DNA of 64,000 bases from positions 1 to 64,000 of the forward strand of contig CALJIC010000288.1 of NCBI GenBank assembly GCA_937974195.1, read 5' to 3'. Position numbers and translations under genes: made by a program. A model generated the notes under the pieces. It made no database searches. It was not told where the DNA came from and saw nothing but the letters and a program-made list of their open reading frames with translations. Shown here piece by piece: positions 54,619 through 62,168 of this stretch; the stretch's first letter is position 1, and the number at the start of each line of letters is the position of its first letter. Source of the DNA: an uncultured Roseiflexaceae bacterium. Lineage in GTDB: Bacteria > Chloroflexota > Chloroflexia > Chloroflexales > Roseiflexaceae.

Positions 54619-54858
54619 TCAGCGCCAGAGCGCGATCAGCGCGGCGGCGGCCAGCGTCAGGATCAGCCCGAGCCACAGCAGCAGGCGGCTGGCGGCGACG
54701 GTCCGGCCGTGGCGCTCGTGCAGCATCGTCCCGCGCACGCGGCGCTCGTGGCCCGCCGGCTCGAGGCCGGCCACGCGGCGCAGCCACCAGGCGCGGCCGC
54801 AGTACACGTACTCGCCGATCTCGCTGGCCCGGATCATCGCGAGCTTCTCACGCGCCAT
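54619..54858 (-). CDS. Cas4-like nuclease, N-terminal half with C-terminal membrane anchor
   Basis: 79 aa. It starts with IRASEIGEYVYCGRAWWLRR, the typical Cas4 N-terminus with the first cluster Cys (Cys20), followed by the GxxxH motif I (Gly43-His47, GTMLHERH). A single transmembrane segment follows (about 58-78), then the stop. The reading frame is the same as that of the C-half gene, separated by a TGA and 18 codons. AGGA lies about 7 nt before the ATG at 54858. Together the two genes hold every Cas4 motif. Confidence 0.8.
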   Translation of the reverse strand: MAREKLAMIRASEIGEYVYCGRAWWLRRVAGLEPAGHERRVRGTMLHERHGRTVAASRLLLWLGLILTLAAAALIALWR

Positions 54859-54927
54859 CGCCAATCCTGACCGGGTGAAGTGGTGGCCAGACCGCCGGCT
54901 GGGCGCAAGCGGCCCGGCGCGCGAAGA

Positions 54928-56043
54928 TCACCCTCCGCCCAGCACCGGCGCCCCGCCGAGCCACTGGGCCACATCGGACACCGTGATGATCACCATCAGG
55001 CCCATCAGCATCATGAACCCGATGGCGTGGACCACCGCCTCGCGCTCGGGCGGGATCTTCTTGCCGCGGCGCGCCAGCTCGATCAGCGAGAACATGATGT
55101 GGCTGCCATCGAGCGCCGGGATCGGCAGCAGGTTCACCAGGAACAGGTTCAGGCTGATCAGCGCCGTCCACTGCCAGAAGCCGAACAGGCCGTCGCGCTC
55201 GATGACCTCGCCGGTGCCGCGCGCGATCCCGACCACGCCCGCGACGCCGCCCGGCGGCATCGGGTTCAGCCCCAGCAGGCCCTGCAGCATCTGCGACAGG
55301 CCGTCCACAAAGCGCGCGAGCACCTCGAAGGTGTAGGTCACCCCCGTGCCGAGCGCGGCGAGCGGCCCGGCGCGGATGCTCTGGACGTTCGGCCCGTAGG
55401 AGAAGCCGAAGCCGGCCTCGCTCCGGGTGCCCTGGTACTCCCACGGCCCAGGGACGACGACCAGCTCGACGCGCTCCCCGCCGCGCTCGACGACCGCCGT
55501 GAGCGGGACGCCGGGGTTGGCCTGCGCGATCTCGCGGATGCGATCCAGCCGCGCCCCGACGGGCTCGCCGTTCAGCTCGACCAGCAGGTCGCCGCTCTCG
55601 AAGCCGGCCACCGCGGCGGGCGTGCTCGGGTACACCGTATCGATCCGCGCGCCGTCGAGGACCGTCGGGATGCCGCGCACCATGAACAGGCTGCTGAAGA
55701 TCGCGATCGCCAGCAGCAGGTTCATGAGCGGGCCCGCGGCGAGCACCAGGATCTTGCGCCAGGGGGAAGCGGCCGCCAGGCTGCCGACGCCGTAGATATT
55801 CTCGCCCTCGCCGCCGAAGCGGACGAAGCCGCCGATCGGCAGCCAGTTGAGGGTATACTTGACCCCCTTGCGCTCGAAGAGCACCAGCGCGCGCGGGGGA
55901 TAGCCGAAGCCGAACTCCTCAACCCGAATGCCCATCCAGATGGCGGTCAGGAAGTGGCCGAGCTCGTGTACCAGCACCAGCAGCGCCAGCATGGCCAGGA
56001 ACGCCACGATGGTGATCAGGCCGCTGGAGATCGCTTCTAACAC
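54928..56043 (-). CDS. rseP: RIP site-2 metalloprotease
   Basis: 371 aa. The zinc motif HELGH (His26, Glu27, His30) lies in the first membrane helix; a PDZ domain follows in the middle (GFESGDLLVELNGEPVGARL), and the third ligand Asp is in PALDGSH near the C-terminus. It cuts membrane-embedded anti-sigma factors or signal peptides. It closes the conserved cluster; dxr, often between cdsA and rseP, is absent. Confidence 0.95.
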   Translation of the reverse strand: MLEAISSGLITIVAFLAMLALLVLVHELGHFLTAIWMGIRVEEFGFGYPPRALVLFERKGVKYTLNWLPIGGFVRFGGEGENIYGVGSLAAASPWRKILVLAAGPLMNLLLAIAIFSSLFMVRGIPTVLDGARIDTVYPSTPAAVAGFESGDLLVELNGEPVGARLDRIREIAQANPGVPLTAVVERGGERVELVVVPGPWEYQGTRSEAGFGFSYGPNVQSIRAGPLAALGTGVTYTFEVLARFVDGLSQMLQGLLGLNPMPPGGVAGVVGIARGTGEVIERDGLFGFWQWTALISLNLFLVNLLPIPALDGSHIMFSLIELARRGKKIPPEREAVVHAIGFMMLMGLMVIITVSDVAQWLGGAPVLGGG

Positions 56044-56206
56044 CGGAGTTCTCTCCTTCAGATCGTCGCACGGTAGTGTACCGCATCCGGTGCAGGGCTG
56101 TCAACGGCGGGGCTGTTGAGCGCCGAGAACCAAGAAGGGAGAACCAAGAGGCGGAAGGGGCGTGGTTGCTTCGCTGCGATACGCACGACACCCTTCAAGC
56201 GCGGAT
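56044..56206. other. Intergenic between cdsA and rseP
   Basis: 163 bp between genes of the same direction. I see short inverted GACAGCCC/GGGCTGTC-like segments near 56095-56105 but no promoter or gene. Confidence 0.4.
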
Positions 56207-57115
56207 TTAGGGGGCGCCTGCGCCGCCTGTGAGCAGCACGATCAGGTAGTAGAGGATGGGCGCGGTGAACAGGAGGCTGTCGATCCGGTCGAGCACGCCG
56301 CCGTGGCCGGGGATGAGGTGGCCGGCGTCCTTGAGGCCGACCTGGCGCTTGATGAAGGACTCCGAGAGGTCGCCGAGCGGCCCGATGATGCCGCCGACGA
56401 GGCCGAGCAGCGCGCCCTGCGCGAGGCTGACGGGCAGGCCGAAGAGCGCCACGCCCAGCCAGGCGCCCAGCAGCGCGCCGAGCATGCCGCCGGCGGCGCC
56501 CTCCCAGGTCTTCTTCGGGCTGAGGCGCGGCGCCATCCGGCGGCGCCCGAGATACTTGCCGACGAAGTAGGCCAGCACATCCTGGCCCCAGGTGATGAGG
56601 AGCACGAGGAAGATCCAGCCCGCGCCGGGCGCCAGGCCGAGGTCCGCGAACAGCCCCGAGCGCAGCGGCGTCGCCAGGTCGCGCAGCAGGACGATCTGGC
56701 TCAGCAGCACGCCGGTGTACAGCGCCCCGGCGGCGGTCAGCGCCCAGTCGGCCAGGGCGCGCTCCTGGTCGTGGCGCGGGAGCATCGCGACCAGGCTGGC
56801 CACAATCACCAGCACGATCGCCGGCGGCCCCAGCGGGAAGGAGGTGTAGCGCTGGAGGGCGGCCGCCGCGAGCGGGGCGAGCGCCAGCACGACGCCGACG
56901 CGCACCTGCGGCCGGTGGCCGCCGTGGGCGAACGCCGCGTACAGCTCGAGCGTAGCGAGGACGGCCACCGCAGCCAGCAGCGCGACGACCGACCAGACGC
57001 TCCACCACACCAGCGCGATCACCAGCGGGATCAGCACTGCCGCGCTCAGGACGCGCTGCCGCAACGAGCTAGGTTTCCTCGGAGAGACCGCCGAAGCGGC
57101 GTTCGCGCTGTGCAT
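56207..57115 (-). CDS. cdsA: Phosphatidate cytidylyltransferase
   Basis: 302 aa with about eight membrane segments. The CDP-diglyceride synthase signature is SFIKRQVGLKDAGHLIPGHG followed by GVLDRIDSLLF. It makes CDP-diacylglycerol for phospholipids. The start at ATG 57115 overlaps the end of uppS by 47 bp and has GAGG just upstream. Confidence 0.93.
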   Translation of the reverse strand: MHSANAASAVSPRKPSSLRQRVLSAAVLIPLVIALVWWSVWSVVALLAAVAVLATLELYAAFAHGGHRPQVRVGVVLALAPLAAAALQRYTSFPLGPPAIVLVIVASLVAMLPRHDQERALADWALTAAGALYTGVLLSQIVLLRDLATPLRSGLFADLGLAPGAGWIFLVLLITWGQDVLAYFVGKYLGRRRMAPRLSPKKTWEGAAGGMLGALLGAWLGVALFGLPVSLAQGALLGLVGGIIGPLGDLSESFIKRQVGLKDAGHLIPGHGGVLDRIDSLLFTAPILYYLIVLLTGGAGAP

Positions 57116-57794
57116 AGTCCTCAATCGCCTGGCGCAGGTGCTCGGGGCTGAAGTCCGGCCAGTAGACCGGCGTGGTCCAGTACTCGCTGTAGGCCGCCTG
57201 CCAGATCAGGAAGTTCGAGAGCCGCCACTCGCCGCTGGTGCGGATGATCAGGTCCGGGTCGGGCATGCCGCGGGTGGAGAGATGCTGCGAGATGGCCTGC
57301 TCGGTGATCCCTTCAGGCGGAACGCCGCTGGCGACGAGCGCACGCACAGCGTCCACGATATCGGCGCGGCCGCCGTAGTTGAACGCGACCGCCAGCGTGA
57401 TGCGTCGGTTATCGCGCGTTGTGTCGATCGCCCACTGGATCTTGCGCTGGAGGGCCGTGGAGAGGTTATCGAGGCGGCCGAGGTGGCGGATCTGCGCGCC
57501 CTCGCGGTTCAGGTTGTCCGTCTCGCGGTCGATGAACTCGCTGAGGATGCGGAGCAGGCCATCGACCTCAGACGACGGACGCGACCAGTTCTCGGTCGAG
57601 AAGGCGTAGAGCGTCAGACAGCTGATGCCCAGCTGCGCGCACTCGGTCACGATCCGCCGGATGTTCTCGGTGCCAGCGCGGTGCCCGGCCAGGCGAGGCA
57701 GGCCGCGCTTGCGCGCCCAGCGGCCGTTCCCATCCATGATGATCGCGACGTGGCGCGGAATACGCGCGGGCTGGGACTTCTCCTGCGTCATCAT
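57069..57794 (-). CDS. uppS: Undecaprenyl diphosphate synthase
   Basis: 241 aa. HVAIIMDGNGRWARKRGLPR with the catalytic Asp, then SCLTLYAFSTENWSRP and DPDLIIRTSGEWRLSNFL-type end motifs identify a cis-prenyltransferase of the UppS family. It makes the C55 lipid carrier for wall synthesis. It overlaps cdsA. Confidence 0.96.
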   Translation of the reverse strand: MMTQEKSQPARIPRHVAIIMDGNGRWARKRGLPRLAGHRAGTENIRRIVTECAQLGISCLTLYAFSTENWSRPSSEVDGLLRILSEFIDRETDNLNREGAQIRHLGRLDNLSTALQRKIQWAIDTTRDNRRITLAVAFNYGGRADIVDAVRALVASGVPPEGITEQAISQHLSTRGMPDPDLIIRTSGEWRLSNFLIWQAAYSEYWTTPVYWPDFSPEHLRQAIEDYAQRERRFGGLSEET

Positions 57795-57943
57795 AACCCC
57801 TTACCATGTACGATCGTGCCGAACGAGCGATGGACGATTGGCGGAGCGCCCTGCGGCGCCAGCGGCCACCCACGCAGCCCCGGAACCGCACGACGCCAGT
57901 GTCCAACGCAATCGTACACCGCACATCGTACATCGGCAACGGG
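57795..57943. other. Intergenic between frr and uppS
   Basis: 149 bp. It contains an imperfect inverted pair (CATGTACGAT near 57806, ATCGTACA near 57910) but no recognised gene or promoter. Confidence 0.4.
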
Positions 57944-58501
57944 CTAGATCTCCATTACCTCGGCCTCTTTGGCCTGGCCGATGTGATCGAGCTCACGGGT
58001 GTAGCGATCGGTGAGATCCTGGAGGCGATCCTGGGCGCGCCGCTGGTCGTCCTCGGAGATCAGCTTCTCGTGCTCCATCTTGCGCAGATCGTCGAGCGCC
58101 TCGCGGCGGATGTTGCGCAGCGCGACCTTCGACTCCTCGACCTGCTGGCGCACCATCTTCACCAGGCTCTTGCGCCGCTCCTCGGTGAGCGGCGGGATCG
58201 CCAGGCGGATGTTGCGGCCGTCGTTGGTGGGGTTGATGCCGAGCTCCGAGTTCTGGATGGCCTTCTCGATCGCGCGCAGCGTGCTGACGTCGTAGGGCTG
58301 GATGGTGATCATGCGCGCGTCGGGCACCTGGATGCTCGCCAGCTGGTTGAGCGGCATGGTGGAGCCGTAGGCTTCGACCGGCAGGTGCTCGACGAGCGCA
58401 GGCGAGGCCCGGCCAGTGCGAATTGTGCTGAGGTGCTGGCGCAGGGTCTCGGACGACTTCTTCATCTTACTTTCCGCCTCGCGGAGAACATCGTTCACCA
58501 T
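57944..58501 (-). CDS. frr: Ribosome recycling factor
   Basis: 185 aa, the standard length. RTGRASPALVEHLPVEAYGS, PLNQLASIQVPD, NDGRNIRLAIPPLTEERRK and the helical C-terminus are typical. It separates ribosomes after termination. It lies in the normal order pyrH-frr. Confidence 0.97.
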   Translation of the reverse strand: MVNDVLREAESKMKKSSETLRQHLSTIRTGRASPALVEHLPVEAYGSTMPLNQLASIQVPDARMITIQPYDVSTLRAIEKAIQNSELGINPTNDGRNIRLAIPPLTEERRKSLVKMVRQQVEESKVALRNIRREALDDLRKMEHEKLISEDDQRRAQDRLQDLTDRYTRELDHIGQAKEAEVMEI

Positions 58502-58563
58502 ACGCTACCTCTCACACCCTAACGGGGAGCTAGAAGGAGGGCCGGCCTCCTTTGGCGACCAGG

Positions 58564-59316
58564 CTAGAGGGCCGCGGAGAGCTGCTCCGGCGGCTCGCTG
58601 CTTACTAGCGTGCCGACGCGCTCGCCGAGCACGATCCGCTCGATGGCGCCGGACTCCATAGAGTTGAAGACGATGATCGGGATGTTGTTGTCCATGCAGA
58701 ACGTCAGCGCCGTGCTGTCCATCACCGCCAGACCGCGGCTGAGCGCGTCCATGTAGGTGATATGCTCGTAGCGAATCGCCGACGGGTCCTGCTTCGGGTC
58801 TGCGGAGTAGACGCCGTCCACGCCGTTCTTGGCCATCAGGATCACCTCGGCGTGGATCTCGGCCGCGCGCAGCGCCGCCGCCGAGTCGGTCGTGAAGTAC
58901 GGGTTGCCGGTGCCGGCGGCCAGAATGATCACCCGCCCCTTCTCCAGGTGCCGCGTCGCGCGGCGGCGGATGTACGGCTCGGCGACCTCGTTCATCTGGA
59001 TGGCGGTCATCGCGCGGGTGAAGATGCCGTGGCGCTCGAGCGCATCCTGCAGCGCCAGCGCGTTGATGATCGTCGCCAGCATCCCCATGTAGTGGGACTG
59101 CGCCGCGTCCATGCCGCGGGCGATGGCCCGGCTACCGCGCCAGATGTTCCCGCCGCCGAGGACGACCGCCACCTCGACCCCGTGCCTGGTGACGCGCTCG
59201 ATCTCGTGCGCGTAGTAGTCCAGCACATCGTGATCGAGCACGTCACCGCGCTTGTCGCCTGCGAGCGCCTCGCCGCTCAGCTTGAGCAGGATGCGCCGGT
59301 ACTTTGTCTCGCTCAT
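58564..59316 (-). CDS. pyrH: Uridylate kinase
   Basis: 250 aa. LLKLSGEALAG, VVLGGGNIWRG, AAGTGNPYFTTDSAAALRA and NGVDGVYSADPK are signatures of bacterial UMP kinase. The start is ATG 59316 (MSETKYRRIL); the Shine-Dalgarno is weak. It lies between tsf and frr. Confidence 0.96.
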   Translation of the reverse strand: MSETKYRRILLKLSGEALAGDKRGDVLDHDVLDYYAHEIERVTRHGVEVAVVLGGGNIWRGSRAIARGMDAAQSHYMGMLATIINALALQDALERHGIFTRAMTAIQMNEVAEPYIRRRATRHLEKGRVIILAAGTGNPYFTTDSAAALRAAEIHAEVILMAKNGVDGVYSADPKQDPSAIRYEHITYMDALSRGLAVMDSTALTFCMDNNIPIIVFNSMESGAIERIVLGERVGTLVSSEPPEQLSAAL

Positions 59317-59398
59317 GTCACGTTGCACGTTGGCGCGCTGGACAGCGAACGGGCGGGCGTCGCGTGCAGCGCGCCATCGTTCGAACGTTCCAGCGCTC

Positions 59399-59929
59399 TC
59401 AGGCGCCGATCTCGTAGCGGACATAGCGGCGAACGACGACGTTCTCGCGCAGCTTGGCGACCGCCCCCTTGATCCGATCCTCGATCGTCTGCGACGGGTC
59501 ACGCACGAAGGGCTGCTTGAGGAGCACGTTCTCCTCGTAGAACTTCTCCGGCTTCAGGCCGCTCTGCTCGATCTCCTCGGCCGGGACATCCTCGACGTTC
59601 AGGTAGCGCGGGTTCATCGCGGCGACCTGCAGCGCGATCTCCTTCGACAGCGCGATGAAATCGTCGGTGCGGGCGACGAAGTCGGTCTCGCAGTTCAGCT
59701 CGACCATGGCGGCCATGCGCGAGCCGGGGTGGATGTAGACCTCGATGCGCCCCTCGCGCGCCTCGCGGCCCTGCACCTTATCGCTCACCCGCAGGCCGCG
59801 CTCGCGCAGCAGCTCCATGGCCTTCTCCATGTCGCCGCCGGTCTGGGTCAGAATATCCTTGCACTCCTTGATGCCGGCGCCGGTGCGATCGCGCAGCTCC
59901 TTGACCATCTGGGCGGTAATCTCTGCCAC
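59399..59929 (-). CDS. tsf: Translation elongation factor Ts (short form)
   Basis: 176 aa, shorter than the 280-aa E. coli protein but like the short EF-Ts of several other phyla. VKELRDRTGAGIKECK, GGDMEKAMELLRERG, MVELNCETDFVARTDDF and QPFVRDPSQTI are conserved. It exchanges GDP on EF-Tu. Confidence 0.95.
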   Translation of the reverse strand: MAEITAQMVKELRDRTGAGIKECKDILTQTGGDMEKAMELLRERGLRVSDKVQGREAREGRIEVYIHPGSRMAAMVELNCETDFVARTDDFIALSKEIALQVAAMNPRYLNVEDVPAEEIEQSGLKPEKFYEENVLLKQPFVRDPSQTIEDRIKGAVAKLRENVVVRRYVRYEIGA

Positions 59930-59956
59930 AGCTCACTCCTCAGTAACATAACTTAC

Positions 59957-59972
59957 GCGGGGCTCACCCCGC
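59957..59972. repeat. 6-bp hairpin with CTCA loop
   Basis: GCGGGG (59957-59962) pairs with CCCCGC (59967-59972). The CTCA loop matches the hairpin at 27261. Confidence 0.5.
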
Positions 59973-59983
59973 ACCTCTCGGAA

Positions 59984-60012
59984 GGATGTGGGAGGCGGCG
60001 CCTCCCACATCC
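59984..60012. repeat. 13-bp perfect hairpin
   Basis: 59984-59996 pairs perfectly with 60000-60012 around GGC. It lies in the leader of tsf. Confidence 0.65.
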
Positions 60013-60118
60013 CCTCTCCGCCGCTCTGTGACGCTCCACACGTTCCGTACGGGGCGGGCGGCTCGACTGCGTGCGTCGTATCAGCAATAAAGAACAGCAC
60101 GCATAAAAAGGGAAGAGC

Positions 60119-60144
60119 GAAGGCTGCGCTTGGCGCGAGCCTTC
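60119..60144 (-). terminator. Attenuator-type terminator between rpsB and tsf
   Basis: GAAGGCT (60119-60125) pairs with 60138-60144, and GCGC with GCGC inside. On the minus strand it is followed after 8-10 bases by CTTTTT. It resembles the partial terminator known between rpsB and tsf in E. coli. Confidence 0.6.
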
Positions 60145-60187
60145 AGTCTTCCAGAACGCTCGTCCGCGCCCGCTCAGGACGGCGCGG

Positions 60188-61012
60188 CTACTCGACCGGC
60201 TCGGCCTCTGCCTCGGCCTCTGCCTCAGGCTCGGCCTCTTCCTGCTCCGGCTCCGGCTGGTCGTAGCGGCCGCCGCGCATCAGGTCGGCCTGCGACGACT
60301 CGCGCCGGTTCTGGCCCTCGATCGCCGCGTCCGCGATCTTGTTGGCGATCAGCCGGATGCTGCGGATCGCATCGTCGTTGCACGGGATGACGTAGTCGAT
60401 CGGGTCCGGGTCGCAGTTGGTGTCGACCATCGCCACGATCGGGATGCCGACCTTCTGCGCCTCCTTGACCGCCAGATCCTCCTTGTGCGGGTCGACGATG
60501 AAGAGCGCGCCCGGCAGGCGGTCCATCGTCTTGATGCCGCCGAACACCTTGTTAAGCTTCTCGATCTCCTGCTCGCGCTTGAGGCCCTCGGCCTTGGTGA
60601 GCTTGGCGAACTCGCCCTGGTCGCGCTGCGCCTCGAGCTCGTTCAGGTAGCGCAGGCGCTTGCGCATCGTGCTGAAGTTGGTCAGCGTGCCGCCGAGCCA
60701 GCGCTGGGTGATGGCGAGCTGCCCCGAGCGCGCCGCCTCCTCAGCGATCGTCTCCTGGGCCTGCTTCTTGGTGCCGACGAACAGGATCTTGCCGCCGCCG
60801 GCGACCACCTCCACCACGAAGCGGTAGGCCTCCTGCAGGCCGACGATCGTCTTCTGCAGATCGATGATGTGGATGCCGTTGCGCGCCGTGAAGATGTACG
60901 GGCGCATCTTCGGGTTCCAGCGCTTGGTCTGGTGGCCGAAGTGCGCGCCGGACTCGAGCAGCGCCTTCATCGAGACGAGCCGCTGGCTCGTGCTTCCCTG
61001 GGTCTCGGACAT
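60188..61012 (-). CDS. rpsB: Ribosomal protein uS2
   Basis: 274 aa. ALLESGAHFGHQTKRWNPKM, IFTARNGIHIIDLQKT and PIVAMVDTNCDPDPIDYVIP are diagnostic. The last 25 residues are a Glu/Ala/Pro extension beyond the usual end. The start is MSETQGSTS (61012). GGAG lies 13 nt upstream, a little far. Confidence 0.96.
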   Translation of the reverse strand: MSETQGSTSQRLVSMKALLESGAHFGHQTKRWNPKMRPYIFTARNGIHIIDLQKTIVGLQEAYRFVVEVVAGGGKILFVGTKKQAQETIAEEAARSGQLAITQRWLGGTLTNFSTMRKRLRYLNELEAQRDQGEFAKLTKAEGLKREQEIEKLNKVFGGIKTMDRLPGALFIVDPHKEDLAVKEAQKVGIPIVAMVDTNCDPDPIDYVIPCNDDAIRSIRLIANKIADAAIEGQNRRESSQADLMRGGRYDQPEPEQEEAEPEAEAEAEAEPVE

Positions 61013-61148
61013 GTGAGGGTTTTGCTCCTTGTGCTCAGACTGAACTGCCGCCACCCTCCTCAGCTCGCGCCGGAACCGGCCTGCGGCCGGCAGGAGCGAC
61101 GCGATCGGAGGGTGTGTGTATTTGGCGCACGGTGACGCGCCGTCTGGT

Positions 61149-61177
61149 AGTATAGCATACAAGCTAGGGCCGGGCAA
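61149..61177 (-). promoter_or_regulatory. Promoter of the rpsB-tsf-pyrH-frr cluster
   Basis: On the minus strand TTGCCC (complement of 61172-61177) and TATACT (complement of 61149-61154) are spaced by 17 bp. The leader before rpsB is about 130 nt. Confidence 0.8.
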
Positions 61178-61257
61178 ATGGCGTCGTTATGCGCTGCAGC
61201 GCGCCAAGCCGCCGCCCGCCACACCGAGCCGGCCGCTGGCGCGGGGCAGAACCTGGG

Positions 61258-61263
61258 TATAAT
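61258..61263 (+). promoter_or_regulatory. -10 box of adenylate-kinase-family gene
   Basis: TATAAT at 61258-61263, with only a weak GCTGGC at the -35 position. The leader to the ATG at 61420 is about 150 nt. Confidence 0.5.
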
Positions 61264-61419
61264 GTAGGCGGCTTACGCGGCCGCGCCGCCCCGCCGACGG
61301 AGTGGAGGGCGAGGCCGCTGTGTACGTCGTGTGATGGAAGGGCCTGCGGCGCGCCACCCGCAGGGGGTGGTGCGGATGGCACGGGCGGGTGTGAGGAGAG
61401 GAACGAAAGGCACGCAACC

Positions 61420-62103
61420 ATGGCCGACTCCGGGACGACGCGCGCGCTCAACGTAGTGCTGATCGGGCCGCCGGGCGCGGGCAAAAGCACGATCGCCGAG
61501 GAGCTCATCCACCAGCGCCCGTCGTTCGTGCTGATCTCGACCGGCCAGCTGCTGCGCGCCGAGATCAAGGCCCGCACGCGCCTGGGGCGCGCGGTGGCCC
61601 CGCTGCTCGACCAGGGCGACCTCGCGCCGGACTCGGTCATGGACCGGGTGCTGCGCGCCAGCCTCGAGACGCTCGACACGCACCAGGGCATCCTGCTCGA
61701 CGGCTACCCGCGCACCATGCGCCAGGCGCTGGGGCTCTCGATGACGCTGGCCGACTTCGGGCGCACGCTGGACGCGGTGGTTGCGCTGGAGGTGAGCGAC
61801 GACGAGGTGGTGCGCCGGCTGAGCGGCCGCCGGATCTGCGAGGGCGCCGGCGAGCCCTTCCCGGTGCACGTGGACGACCTGGCGAGCATGCTGCGCTGCC
61901 GCGAGCGCGGCGGCCACCCGGTGCAGCGCGACGACGACCGGCCGGAGGTGGTGCGCCAGCGCCTGGCGGTCTACCACCACCAGACCAAGCCGGTGCTGGC
62001 CTTCTACGAGCGCGAGGGGCTGCTGCACCGCATCGACGCCAGCGGCACGCCCGCCGAGGTCGCTCGCAACGCCCTCAAGATCCTGTTGGAGGTCGCGGGC
62101 TGA
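61420..62103 (+). CDS. adk: Adenylate kinase family nucleoside monophosphate kinase
   Basis: 227 aa. Walker A is GPPGAGKST; FVLISTGQLLRAEI and LLDGYPRTMRQA are the NMP-binding motifs and QRDDDRPEVVRQRL the end of the LID. The LID has only two Cys (RIC and LRC) instead of the four-ligand zinc site of many adenylate kinases. The start at MADSGTT (61420) is chosen because it directly precedes the Walker strand. It is not in the ribosomal-protein context usual for adk, so a second NMP kinase is possible. Confidence 0.85.
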   Translation: MADSGTTRALNVVLIGPPGAGKSTIAEELIHQRPSFVLISTGQLLRAEIKARTRLGRAVAPLLDQGDLAPDSVMDRVLRASLETLDTHQGILLDGYPRTMRQALGLSMTLADFGRTLDAVVALEVSDDEVVRRLSGRRICEGAGEPFPVHVDDLASMLRCRERGGHPVQRDDDRPEVVRQRLAVYHHQTKPVLAFYEREGLLHRIDASGTPAEVARNALKILLEVAG

Positions 62104-62168
62104 GGCGCTCGCGCATGTCCGGGCCGCAGGAGTGGCATCTTAGCTAGCTGTGCAGTAAGGAGCTCACG

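Larger units (their letters stand above)
59930..60187. other. Intergenic between rpsB and tsf with three hairpins
   Basis: 258 bp. It holds the hairpins listed at 59957-59972, 59984-60012 and 60119-60144. The last is terminator-like on the minus strand. Confidence 0.6.

Noticed and set aside
54040..54858. CRISPR-associated role for the Cas4-like pair
   Set aside because: There is no repeat-spacer array and no cas1, cas2 or effector gene in the window.
59316..59502. N-terminal extension of UMP kinase to 59502
   Set aside because: The added Arg/Ser-rich residues are antisense to the end of tsf and unlike the family; the protein starts normally at MSETKYRR.
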